Source: Climacium dendroides
Lineage: Eukaryota; Streptophyta; Bryopsida; Hypnales; Climaciaceae
Reading direction: 5' to 3'
NCBI GenBank assembly: GCA_950106755.1
Contig: OX467087.1
Coordinates: 17,674,047-17,738,046 of the forward strand
DNA: 64,000 bases
Part shown: in pieces, positions 1-12,315 of the stretch
Layout: each line of letters opens with the position of its first letter
Position numbering within the stretch: position 1 is the stretch's first letter
Position numbers and translations under genes: made by a program
Notes under the pieces: model-generated
What the model saw: the letters and a program-made list of their open reading frames with translations, nothing else
Told to the model about the DNA's origin: nothing
Database searches by the model: none

Positions 1-3000
1 TTTCCAGTTCCAGGTGGTCCATACAATAAAACCCCTGAGCGTTTTCGGAGACCACTTGCAAAGAGCTCACGGTGCATCAATGGTAACTGCGCAATTTAAC
101 ATTTCCAGAAAAAGTACATGCACATTAGCAAAACTAGAATGGAGTAAAAGCAGAACAAACCAACAAAGACTAATGGAAACTTCACATCACAGCAGAAGTG
201 ATGCGACAGCTAGTGTCCATTTGCCAGAACGGTGTAGGAAGCAGCACCTGCACAGTGTCGAGAATGGCCTTTTTCACATCCTCAAGGCCCCCAACATCTT
301 CCCATTTCACATTTGGCACCTGGAAATGCACATGTCAGCATGTTTAAGGGACAAACGAATAGGCTCCCTTTAGCAGTCAAAAGGATGAGTAACCGCTTGT
401 TTGAGAAATTAAATGTCATTACTGTTATCTCGATCTAAATTTGATTGTCCACGAAAATTCTCGCAGGGGTCAGTTCAATTAGAAATGTGCACGCAAGCAC
501 CATTAGTAAGCAATTAAACAGGTGCTTGGAATAAAATAATCATAGGGAAGCACGTGCACCTTGGGAGTACCGATGGCAGAAGCAGTTCGTTTCTTCAGTC
601 TGTCAAATGCTTCTTGGACATCCTCAGCTTCAATGGTAGTGATACTCGGATCAATGCAGTGGTTTCCTTTCCAACGGTAATTGCATTCTGTTCACGATTG
701 AAATTCATGGAAGCACAGTTTTGAAAATCGTCATGCCCTCCAAAGCCAAGTGAAAAATTAAGTTTAGTGCAACAGCACAAAGTGGCTTATGATCAAGCGC
801 CAAAACAGCTTGCTCAAACACCTTTCTAGACATAACTGTTTAGTAGCTGGATTTAATTCACAATTCAGCACATTAGATGAAAATCGGATAGTCAACAATA
901 CCATCAGCAATAATCTCATCCAATTGAGACTGATCGCCTTCATCGTCACTGGGATTGCCATTCTCTACTGCCAGCTTAGAATGTCTCTTCTCGTTCTCTT
1001 TACTTGTTTTCATAAGCCGATTAACAGCATTCGCTCCCGCATCAGCAGCCAGTGCCCGGAGATCCCGTGGTGTTGATCCTGACGTTTGAGATGCTATAGA
1101 TTTAATGAGAGACCTCAATTTTGCATCCTAGAAACAAAGAGGACAAAAATCCAACAATCAGAATTCACAATTTTAATGCAAGGGAACCAGCTCCATCAAG
1201 TTCAAGTAACTTTGGCCTTCACACACACAAAGAACAGCATAATGATCTTCCACAAGTTCTTTTGTAACACAAGTTACGACTTCTGCCAACAGAGAATGCA
1301 AGTTCAGACCTTCTGTTCAAGAACCAGCTGAAGATCAGTTGACAAAGGAGCAACTTCCTGGGTAATTCCAAGGAAGTGATAGAGCAATGACAAACGTCGG
1401 GATTCATCCGGACCTTCAACTTCAACTGTATGGGTGAAGCACCGGCGAAGAGCAGGTTTCAAATCATCTTTGCTCTCCGCTGCCCCGACAAGCAATACCA
1501 AACCAGGTGTAGGTACACTGTTTTCAATTCTAAACTGCACCTCAGTAACATCCACCCGTTAAAAATCATTCGGAACGTGTTCAAAGTTCAATTACATGCT
1601 ATATGCGAACAGGTCTGGACCTAATAGTCTTGTCAAAAATGATCTGCAAACTCCAAACTTTACACAAGCTTGCTAGATGTTTATAGGATAGGACTTAATG
1701 ACTAGAGCAATTCTATATTCACATTCGAGAAAAAAAATTGTCCGCATAGATCAGCAGCAGCAAGGGACAGATTGCAAGTGAAGCGGTTATATACCTTGAA
1801 ACCTTGACCCAACGTCAGCTGATCTTCACTTTTAGATGATGTATTCGAGAGCACGTCCGAGATCGCTGGCCCATTCTCATAATCGTAACGTGAGACAAGA
1901 TCTTCCTCTTGATCATCTTCTAAGTGAGCATGTATGCCTTCACGCAGTGCAGCCCCTATCAGCGATATAGTCTTCTGCTGATCCTGACCTCCACCAGCTA
2001 AGGACTTCGTCAAAGCCCCAAATCGCCTCAACAGAAGGACAGATGGAGCATATCTAGGAGCATACGAATATCACCAGCCAGGAACAATTAGAAACATTCA
2101 GATGAATCTTGAATAGACTCATGTAGTAATGAATAACCATCCATGAAAAGTACAAACGAGTGCATCTTACCTGCGAGCAGTCTCAAAAGCATCAGCTATG
2201 GCAGTGGCCGTTTTGTGTTCGGTAGCACCCAGAAGATCAAAACAATTGACTTCTACTACATGCAGGCCCAACTCTTCAGCCGCCATCTTTACAACCGTTC
2301 GCTTCCCAATTCCTGAAAAAGTTAAATGTGAAGTCCGTGCCGATCACTAACGGAAAACCCTAAAAATATGCTCTCTGAGTTTTACTCCGTGTCATTGAAC
2401 ATGTGCACAGCAATATATGCAGAGATTATTGTTTTCCTCACTTCTTACCAGGAACAAAAGGGATAAGACATGGAAAGAAGTTGAAAACCAATCACGCAGC
2501 ATCACTTCTAGCATTCAAGGAGCTGAAGACCGTCCAAAAGAAGCATCAAATGAACCTTTATTGAAAGCAATACCGTATATATTATAATATCATGCGCCAA
2601 GACTTCGACCAAAAACTTGTCAGAGTCCAACCCATTCACTTTCAGGGAATTTGCAGGCATTCACATGCATAAACAGTTTGGACATTTGGCACCTTAAGAC
2701 AGGTTGGCAACGACAGTGGTGTCCCACAGCATTCAAAATTTTTGGAGGGAGTAAAAGAGGAGGCTGGCACCTGGTGGCCCATGAAATAGTACTGCAGTGC
2801 GAAGGCTTAACCGAGATGCTTGAGGATGTACACAAGGAGCCAACAAAGACGTCAATTTCTGTACCTCGGGTGGTTTAGAAAATCCGGTTAGACCTGAGCA
2901 GAGAGGTTTTCTTGAACCCATCCATTGCGAGAAGCCCAGAATATCAGGTGGCAACCCTGAAGGTTCGGCACCACCTAGTACAAGAGCTGTTTTGTGCCTA

Positions 3001-4887
3001 TTTACAAGTGATGAAAGTGCTGGCGGGGGCTCTAGTCCCAAGACCTATGAAAAAAATTCACGTCAGAATACAACCGAGATTAGTGTGCACCACAAGGAAA
3101 CGAACAAAATAATCGAGATACATACACGCTAAAATGTCGAAGCCTGAGGTTGCTTCATAAATGAACATCCCTTTACCATTTAACAACCAGAAACCAGGTG
3201 CCAATATCATGAGCGCTCGTACTCAGAAATCTCTTGAAAACAAAAGGACTTCCTGGCATACCGGTATTCATTGTCAAACATGTAGCATAGTATAACTATA
3301 GCACAGGGGACTGTGGGAGACACCTTAAAGTGCATCAGCTCCTCTCGCACGGTGTAGACATCTCCAAACGAGGCATGTAAGGATAGATCAGGAGGTGGAA
3401 CCCTTATCGACAAAATATCGCCTTCAGCCAACAACCTGTCACCTTCAAAATAAGTTGCCAGCGCTGTATCAATCCTCGCCTGCCGATCCTTCTTGGAGGC
3501 TGCTCGATAGTCTTTCTGTTTACTAAGATTTGCTGACAATTCAGGAGCCCGAATGTGTGCAATCCGTACATGAGCGGCATACTGCATCAGCCCATGTGAA
3601 ATTTTCTGGACAGCATGATGAGGCAGGCTCTTCGATATGTTTTCTCCACTAGAAACTGGAAGTGGATAAACTTCTAAGATTGGTCTATTACAAAGGAATT
3701 GATCACCGTAATCGGGAGAAGAAATTTCAGCATCAGAAGATCCCTTTCTAATTAGCACGTCTAACCACGCTACATGTAAGCCTATATTGAATGCCAGAGG
3801 TGGAGACAGATATGCAACTTGAGGGTTAACGGCTACTGTCTTCACAGAAATCATGTAAGTGGGGAAATAGGTCACGTCTTTAATCGTTTTGTGCAAATCT
3901 CCAGGACGGCTTCCATCCCAATCACTCTTCGCAGCAGGCTGTATCTCGGGGGGGTCGAGGACGAGGACTCGGGCTGGCCTTCCAACATTGGTTAACAAAT
4001 TCCTGACTAATACCTGTTTGATTAAACCCCACCCAAATACTTATCAAGAACCTGCCAGCACAAAATTGGAAAGAGAACGAAGCACACAAAAAAGCCTTGA
4101 AAACGACAGCTTAACTCAAGGAGCTAATGTGTAAGCTATATGCTACATCCTTCAACGCAAAGGGAGTACACAAAATACGACACATACTGCGGGCGTGCAA
4201 TTGCAGTGAGCGAAAGGCAAATGTGGCCCACAACAATTGTATCCAAGGAGGTTGTACGCCTTCCAAGGTGCTCTACTAAAATTATTACTGAGTCCATTCG
4301 CTAATACCGTGACCCCATGCGCGCAACACTTCCAATACCCTTAACCATCACGATTACTTTCAGAGCGTAACGTTCTGAAACCCTAAACCTTAAACCCTGG
4401 AAACGAGAAGCTAATCTATAGAGAGCAGTAATGGCCAAATTGTAGACACAGAAACCATAATTCATCTAACAACGAACCCGACCCACCATGCACCGATCAA
4501 AACAGTTTCTTCATTACATAAGCAATTATCTCACTGTCAAGACTAGTTCAGAGTGATGCGCACCCAGGATCCTGAGGAAAGAGTGAGGTCGCGCAAAGCC
4601 GACACAGACAAACCTAGCGTACTGGCCTCGTCCCATGCCGGAATTCTCAGCGCATCCACGACCTTAGCGTCTTTCTCCGCGACTTTCTTTTGAATCGTCT
4701 CTCGCATTCCATCGCCAGGGAAAAAAAGCAACCCCGGCCTAAACAGAGTTGACGAAAGCCGTTCATTAAATTGATGCTTGTGCTCAGAGGTTCGACGTTG
4801 CTCTTTCTCCTCAAGCCCGGCCAGGACCGCGTCCGCTGTGCTTTGCAAAACGAGAGGTTTCCGCCCCCGCGCCATAGCCGAATGCAC
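1..4887 (-). CDS. PEX6: PEX6 peroxisomal AAA+ ATPase, copy A (3' end outside window)
   Basis: PEX6 pairs with PEX1 in the AAA+ motor that pulls the PEX5 receptor out of the peroxisome membrane. Exons read by eye on the minus strand: 4564-4887 (start, N-terminal 'KPLVLQST'), 3324-4013 (N-domain, 'RPARVLVLDPPE', 'VAYLSPPLAFNIGLH'), 2771-2997 ('KTALVLGGAEPSGLPPDI'), 2171-2312, 1795-2053 ('YAPSVLLLRRF'), about 1305-1540, about 880-1120 ('TSGSTPRDLRALAADAGAN'), about 549-690, about 208-316 ('VPNVKWEDVGGLEDVK') and 1-52. Joining 2771 to 2312 restores the D1 Walker A GPPGIGKRT. The last exon reaches the D2 Walker A GPPGTGK at the window edge, so the D2 ATPase core is outside. Order and wording match plant PEX6 throughout. 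No frame break was found in this copy, unlike copy B. The acceptor of the exon near 1540 is uncertain. Confidence 0.9.
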
Positions 4888-5071
4888 AACGCTCCTAAGA
4901 AATTCGTTTACATCGCCAAACTCCGTCAGATTCTAACCCTGCTCGGATCAGCATTCCATTCTCAATACTGCTCCAGCTCTTCATCGGACACAACAATTGC
5001 AAAGAAGTGAAACACTTGGCAAAATTGAGCGATTTTTTTTTTCAAATTAAGAAATTCATACGCACGCTATC
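1..5071. repeat. Segmental duplication, arm A
   Basis: Position 1 aligns with 58909, and the match runs in the same orientation through PEX6 exons, introns and 5' region to at least 5071. There copy B runs out at the window end. Only scattered substitutions and small indels separate the arms, so the duplication is fairly recent. The true limits are outside the window on both sides. Confidence 0.93.
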
Positions 5072-6270
5072 AATAGAGCGCAACTGATCGCGGACAATGA
5101 ACCGCCCAAGGCCTAACCATCAAAAAAACAACCTTGCTTTTTGAGTGTTATAAGTCTAAATGTGAGTAAGTTATCAGAATCTCAACTGTACAATCTTGTA
5201 GTGTGCATGTTGTAGATGGTGTAAATCAGATTTGGGGTCATTTGACTGTATACATTAGAAGATTATAATGTTTTAGTGTTGACAAAAGATACTGAAATTT
5301 TCCTAAAAACACATTTGGAGGTGATATTCGATTTCTAAACCTACTCAAATGAAAAAATTTTAAACTACCAAGTGATTCAAATCAAAAGACAAACACTTTG
5401 GTGGGAAAGAAAATCATTTAGTTGACTCATTGCATTTGCAAAATTGTTTTGAAATGTCAAAAAACAATGAAAAAAGTAGCAAAAAAAACACATCTATGGC
5501 TGAACCTACCTCCACTAAAATGGTTCTCAGTGAATCATAACTTCTTGAATTGATATGAAATTTTTTACTACAAAAACTAGACTAGTATGCACAACTTTTC
5601 CAACAAAAAATACTGAAAACAAACCCTGTCTAAAGAAGTTATAAGCCGCTGAAGTTCACTGTAATGCAAAAATGTCTGGATTTTGAACTTCGAATTGCTT
5701 TGATGCATTCAAAACAACTTGGATTGACTTGAAAATTTTATCACAATAAGTAGACTTTATGTGGAACAAAACCCAATAAATTTTTATTGAAAACTAACAT
5801 TTGAAGAAAAAAATACAAGCCCCCAAAGTTGGCAACGATCTCATTCCAGTGTGGTGGATTCAAATTCAACCTGTGAAATTTGAATGACTTTCAAAAACTC
5901 ATTACATCTTGGATAGATCTGAAAATTTACCACAAAAAATAGACTATTATGCACAACTTTTCCAACAAGTTTTATTTAATTTGGACATTGGATGCAAAAG
6001 TTACGGATCTTTGAAGTTCATTGCTATATTGTGTGAGCCTGTGAGGACACTTTTGGTCCCCTTGCGCGGTGAGGGGTTAAGGTAAACCGGCCTCTTGTGG
6101 TCAGAATTAGGAGTTCAACCACATGCTGTTGCTGAAATTTTTAAATTCTTTTCCCACATACAAGCAAGTGTGAGAAATAGTGAGAGCAATTGAAATTGTA
6201 TTCTTTCATCAAAGTATGAATTTGTTATGATTTTTTGAAGTATTCAGCCCAAAAGAGACTGTAGATCACT
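5072..6270. other. AT-rich intergenic repeat-like DNA, no gene
   Basis: There is no coding signal. Phrases recur at loose spacing, such as 'cacaacttttccaacaa' near 5590 and 5955 and 'gaaaattttatcacaa'-like text near 5730 and 5920. This suggests decayed copies of a dispersed repeat. Confidence 0.5.
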
Positions 6271-6271
6271 C

Positions 6272-6356
6272 CATCACCAACAAAATTTGACTCCATGATG
6301 CCCATGTCATTCACCCAAAGCAGTTGGGTGATTGCAAGAAACACTTGTACTATTTG
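6272..6356 (+). repeat. Left copy of an inverted flanking repeat
   Basis: It contains 'ACCAACAAAAT' followed by 'GCAAGAAACACTTGTACT' and ends abruptly at about 6356, where the TAGTAC-rich large element begins. The same two blocks occur in reverse complement at 31386-31540. The left copy looks cut off by the large element. Confidence 0.6.
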
Positions 6357-6499
6357 TTGCATTTTCGGTTTTCGGGGGTCCTGTGCTTTCAATACTACAA
6401 GTACTGTGAGTACTACGAAAGGTGCGCAGGATGAAACGTGGGCCGTTGATTTGAATTCCGATCTACGGCTGCAAGTACACGTGGCAGCAATCATTTGAA

Positions 6500-8360
6500 C
6501 GACTGACATGGTAGGTGGAGGTAGTCAGTTTCCCATTATAATGCCGCCGTCGTGGACTTTACTCCCTGTCCCATCTGATTGTGGTGCCAGCGTGGAGGAC
6601 GGTTGAGTTAGGACTCGTGTTGCGCGTGCCATTGAAGCGACCTCACGGAGCGCTACGAAGGTCTCGTTTTTCCACAACTCTATCGGCGATGGCGTGTTGA
6701 CTCTCTTGCATCGTTGAATTGAGCTCCCATTTGTGACTACTGTTGTTGTTGTCGGTTTTAGGATTGGAGAGAAGATTGACTTGGGCGATTTTGGGCGTAG
6801 TTGGAGTTGCCAACTTCAGTGAAGTGTTTGCTTTGTAGTGCATGACAGCGACGTGGGTTCGAAAGGCGTTGATTGTGTGGATGGGAGTGTCTTCCGCTGC
6901 GTGAGCTTCAATTGTGCCATTGATTTGCCTAGAAGAACGTCTCCGCTTTAGAAGAGGTATGTCATGCCTACCCCCCCTATCCTCTTCAATTTGGTTCGAC
7001 ATTGGTTTAGGTGCGTCTTTATGTGCATAGGTATGACGGATGTCCTAGTGCGCCCTTCTTGGCTTGTCACAAGAAAGTACGAGCGAAGTATATGCTAGTG
7101 TCTTAGGTTTTGGGCTGAATTATAGTATGACTGGTCTTGCCTCCTCTCAATTGGATCACGGTGTTCCTTCTTGTTCGCGATTCACTTCACACGCAGTGAT
7201 ATAGTGTTGTTTTGGTAATTGCTTTCACTGAACGGTGCCTTGCGGTGCTATGATTTAGGGTTAACAGTCTGTATGGTAGATGTGAGTTCCTTCTCGTTGT
7301 CCTGAAGTCTTCCACTGACCATTTCTAAATGTCTGCCAAACACTATGGACCTACTGCAGTATGGGGACACTGAAGTTCAACAATCTAATTTCTTGAAAGC
7401 AGTGCACCTAGTTTTCTGCCCAAATGCATGTTACCGTTCTTTTTTAAATGTCTCCCTCTAGCATTGGTTGTTTTCACTATTAGGGACAAAAAAGGAAATT
7501 AAGAAGGACCTCGACTTCATAGGATTGGAATGCCTACTTTACAAAGGACAGCTTACACTTAGCACTTCCGCTGCTTTTGGTGAATAGGTAGAGGAAGCAA
7601 CATCAGTTGAATGATGTGCTGCTGCATTCAGATAGCCTTTCTTATGACTTACATTCTTTTGGCTGATAAGAATGCCATATGTGGAATTACTTGCCCCAAT
7701 GACATTCACATTTCCTGATTTCTTTCCATGGGCACTACACTAGAGTACCCCGTGTACATTACTTTGGTGCTATACTTTTCACACAGCTCCGATTAGTACG
7801 CATAGTACAGGAATAGTGGCTCATAGTACCACTTGTAGGACCTCAACGGAGCGCTAGTACTTCACTGCTTGTATTCTGTTCTACTCTCTCTGTTTCATCG
7901 TCATTTACGTGTTCAATTTCAATGCTCCCTAAGCACAATACGTCTATGTTGTACTCCTTTTATTAAACTTATGCATATTCTACGTGCTTCTGGCTTTCAA
8001 ATATTCATAGTTTCCGTGGTTGGAATTGGTTCCTGTGCAAATTTCTTGGAGCAGCACATCGTCAAAGGAGAACAACACCTACGCAGACTTCTACTGAACG
8101 GGGTGCGTTGTTCTATAAGAATTCTCTTCTTGTCATGGTACCTTGTATTGCTTTGTATATTTTCTTATATCATCCTTGTTTTTTTTTTTTTTCTTTTTGG
8201 TGGATTCCATGGCTCTGGCCTTGTACTACTCCGCTGTTTCTTACACATATGCCACTAGTTTCACCCTATCTTCATAATTTGCACATACAATGTAGACTTC
8301 GGTTTTTAATGTTTTGTTCTTGATGTTCATGGCTTGTTTACTTTGCGTAGGACTCTGCAA
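6500..8360 (+). other. Leader/promoter region of the large element, no clear gene
   Basis: This 1.8-kb stretch precedes the first recognisable coding exon on the plus strand, whose acceptor is near 8350. It probably holds the promoter and a 5' non-coding exon or intron. ORFs on either strand here have no recognisable content. A T-rich tract lies at 8178-8200. Confidence 0.35.
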
Positions 8361-9958
8361 TGGCGAAGATGAAGACTACTCCCGTTGATGACAATGTAAC
8401 TGTTACCTATGAGAAGAAAGGCAAGAGAAAAGCTTTGTCATAAGCACCGGCGCCCAGTCCAGCAAAGGATAAAGCCACTACGGCAAGTGCATCTCCCAAG
8501 GGTGCTAGTAAAGTGAAGGGCAAGGGGAAAGCACTCCCTCGAAAGCAAAAGGCCCGACAGGTTTCTTCCGACTACGAGTCGGACGGCAATGGAGATGAAG
8601 ACTCAGAACATGAGAGTACGGACAAAGAGCACTGGAGCCCACGCTTTAAGCGGAAGAAGGTCGCTTCCCCTGCACCGGTTTACAATGAAGTTGAATGCCG
8701 GCGACAGCTGAATATGTTGAGCCAGCCCTCACAGCGTCCTTCCACCGCCATGTCCGACGACATATTCCACACTTCTTATAAATTGGCGAGGAATGGGCTG
8801 AACCCTCACAGACTGCGCTTGGAGAAGGACGTCCCCAAGACTAACGTGGAGGCTATGTTTGGTGAAAAGAAAGGGCGAAATGGATTCTTCCTTGTGGAGA
8901 AACTGATGCCAACTCTTCGAACAGAAGTAGAGTCTTTATACTACCAAATCTACCAGAGGACACAATGCCCTACCCACATCAGCAAGGAATTGGCTATGGG
9001 TTGGACTTTGCAGACGAAAGAAAAGAGCATTAATTGGATAGGCTTTGCAGCTAAAACGAATTTGAGGCAGTAGCAGTCGTATGCTAGACGTGTGAAGACT
9101 TGGTTGACATGATTGGCTGAAGCGTAGAATAAGACATTCAAAGAGGTTGCCAAAGCAGAGGTCATCTCCAAATACTTAGATGTTGCTGACGAAAAGAAGC
9201 CGCGCATTTGATTGTTCCAGTCCTCTGAGGAGAAGACCGCAACTGTGACCATAGCCGAGCAATGCACTCTGGTAGTACGTAGCACCTTTTTTACAGATGC
9301 ACATCGGGTGGAAAGATGCGTTTCCTTAGTCTTCCACGACTATCCTACAAATACTCTATGCATGTATTAGGAAGTTTGTGTGTGTGGCTCTTTCATTTCT
9401 TCTTCCGCGTATTGCATAGTGCACTACGTTTGAGTACAGCAATACTATGATCGTTGTACATAGCATTCATTTCCAAGTACGTTCAAGCTAGCACATGTAG
9501 AACCTTTATGCTGCTTTCTGGCACTTGCACCACTGCAACGTTGTCAAAAGTGAGCATTTGTGCCTTCATTCAGTACTACCAACTATGACAACAAATTTGA
9601 TGCAAACGCTGTGTAGTCGGTGGACCTCGAGGACTCTGTATGCATAGCTAGAGTACTACTTACTTATCCACCTTACTCGACGAGCACTGCAATCTGTTTA
9701 GTGGTTTAGCGTAATACTTGCATGAGGGCTAACACGTACTGCTAGCAGCGACTCTAATTCTAATAAGTACTTCCACTATCATGAAGTTCTCGATGACGAT
9801 ATTTCACAGTAGGTATACCACTACCATATACTACTTCACTGACATTAGCATAGTGGTACTAGTACTATGCAATGCAATTCTGTTGTCTGCCACCTTCACC
9901 AGTCCTTGTAGGTGCTTAGCTCAATGGCGTAGGAACGTGACGTTGGACTAGTACCAGG

Positions 9959-12315
9959 TGTCGTAGCACAGGAAAGCAAAAATCCTTCTCTAAGGCTCAA
10001 TATTTCTTAAAAGAGGCCTTAAAGTGACTGGAGTATCGTTCCCACGAAGATCGAATTCCTAGGTTCACAATTACCAAAAAATGATAGAGTGATGGTCACG
10101 AAAACATAAAACCCCAAGCAAAACAATAGACTAGAACTTCGACTTGGTCTCCTTGTTTTCTTGGACAAACACGACCGGATCCCTCTGGTCCAACAATTAC
10201 TAATACACATTAGACCGGATCTTCCCGATCTAACAACACTGATCGGATTAAATCCGGTTTAATACCTACTTGTTTATCACACAGACTCTCTAATTGGTTA
10301 GTTTACTATCCCACAGCTTTACACTACCCTATAACTCTCCCAACACTTCTATTCACATACCTTTAGTAGCTACCTGTATTTACATTTTACAAATCGTAAC
10401 TGGGATCCGCGTTTCCACAGATCTAACCTTAACCTCTAGTATTCACATCCGGTCCAGATCTCTACACGTAACCATATCGAGTTTAACCTCTGAACGAAGA
10501 GGGATCTGCTAATTGGGATTTAGAAAGGAAGCTTAACTCCTACCCTCCGATTTTGAAGTGTCAGAAGTTTCACTATGTGATCAAACTTTCAAAAATAAAC
10601 TTTCAAATCCTACAAATGAGAAATAGACCGTCCTCACAACTGGAAAGGAAACGCAGTCGTGTCCAGCAGGTCACGCAAGCCAGTCTAATTCCTCCTAACC
10701 AATGCTACAACGACAGCCTACTGAGTTAGTCCTCAATCCAGTCTGAACTAGTGGAGACAATAAGGAGAAATGAGCACTGCGGAGGCATGCTAACCCTTAC
10801 TCTTTCCGGAGAGTACCTCTCCTCCGTACTCCTTCCGAGTCCATACCCAGTCCACACTAGAGATCCCTTCTGCCTCCATCCACACACACTAATTCAATAC
10901 TGGACCGGATAAACTCAGCATCCGGGTACACCTTGTACCCACTTACACTCACTTTCCAGCTTGAACTTCCAAAACATGGACAAGTGTCAAGTACACACAA
11001 CTATGATTTGTTTCAATCACGCCAAGAGCGAACTCCCAGGTACTCATGAATATAAGAAAATAAGATAAAGATGCACACCGAGACCAAAGAAGTCCCGGAT
11101 TTAAATACTAAACTACTCCCTCAAAATCCTAACCTAAAAGTAACGCTCCAACCAATCAGGGCCAAACACGTTTCATTCCCTTACTATTTTCTAGCCCTGT
11201 TGACTTTCACTCAAATTCCCACTACTTTCGCTAAAAGTGGATTTCAGATCCTATAATTACGGACTTGGTCACTTTCCAACTGCTAGTGGCCGTGTCACTC
11301 AAAAAGTAAACTTCCTGATTATGTACAACTATTCCAAAACTTCAGATTTTCACCACCCTATCCTCAGAAATTTATCCTACGTAACTTCCTAAGTTCTTAA
11401 CTTCTTCGCGGCCGGCTTCTTTCCGGTTCCAGTTTTCTGTCCCTGGCGTACCTTACCCCGAGCGGCAAGCTTCTTTTTCTTGGATGCTGCAGCCTTAGTT
11501 GCCCGAGTCTCTGCTAGTGCTTGATCCGGATCAGAATACGGCTCTGAGTCTTCCTCAGTACCGGATTCTTCATCCCCGTCCTCTTCTTCTTCTTCCTTCT
11601 CGTCATCGTCCTCTAGAATCGTCCTCTTCTTCTGTGTTGACATAATTGGAGGCTTCTTTTTCTGCGTGGTTGGTGTGGGCGGAACATTGGCCCTAACACT
11701 CTGAGGAGTGGTTTCCTCAATCGTTCTACCCTTTCCGGATCCTTACCCCTGTGATCCGGTCTTCCTTTAGTCTGGACTGTAAACTAAAATATGTGAGCCC
11801 GTAACTCTTCCTTCGGCTGACCTATAAAGACACCGTGGATGTTCCTCACAAACTTCTTCCTAAAGCAACTTCCAAGTAAAAGGAGGTCTCAGCCACCTAC
11901 CCCTCCTATTTCTAGGGCTTCATTTACTAGGGACTGTTACAGGTGACCGTTTCCTAAAAAATAGACCTGCTCTCAAGTGTGGTCTAGAACTAGGTAGGCA
12001 CCCGTTATGCCCAGATTGCTTGCCCTCCGTTTTCCGGTCTCCGGTCTTTTATTTTCTTCCGGTTTCCGATTTCTAATAAAATTCACTCTGACCTACTCTT
12101 GACCTAACTATGCCGTTTTCGGGTTTTCGGTTTTCGGTTTTCGGTTACTTTTGTTAACACTATTATCTATTCTAATGTAACCCTATTCCGGTATCCGGTT
12201 CCTAACTACTTACGGTCTATTTTTCTAAAGAAAAACGAAAAAAAATAGGGAGTAAGGAGCTCTATTCCCCTTATTTCCCTTCTAAACCTAAAGACTGGAT
12301 TCCCGTGCTCCCACA
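9959..12315 (-). mobile_element. 2.36-kb TG...CA insertion with 5-bp target duplication
   Basis: CCAGG at 9954-9958 is repeated at 12316-12320. Between them the insert begins TGTCGTAGCAC and ends GTGCTCCCACA, so both ends share an imperfect inverted repeat of about 14 bp with TG/CA termini. The composition changes sharply at both borders, and the TAGTAC words of the host element are missing inside. A minus-strand ORF at 11389-11643 lies inside. TG...CA plus a 5-bp duplication is the signature of integrase-type insertion (LTR elements), but no pair of LTRs was found. It is best called a non-autonomous or decayed retroelement-like insertion. Runs of 'ttttcggttttcgg' lie at 12115-12150. Confidence 0.7.
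11389..11643 (-). CDS. Acidic/basic low-complexity protein of the 2.36-kb insertion
   Basis: This is an 84-residue ORF starting MSTQKKRTILEDDDEK. An acidic run (EKEEEEEDGDEESGTEEDSE) is followed by a Lys/Ala-rich basic tail (KKKKLAARGKVRQGQK) ending KLRT. It may be one exon of a Gag-like or nuclear protein. It is unrecognised and could be a fragment. Confidence 0.35.
   Translation of the reverse strand: MSTQKKRTILEDDDEKEEEEEDGDEESGTEEDSEPYSDPDQALAETRATKAAASKKKKLAARGKVRQGQKTGTGKKPAAKKLRT

Noticed and set aside
6643..7002. 119-residue minus-strand ORF at the left of the large element
   Set aside because: No homology recognised, no promoter or splice context, and it lies in the likely leader of plus-strand genes.
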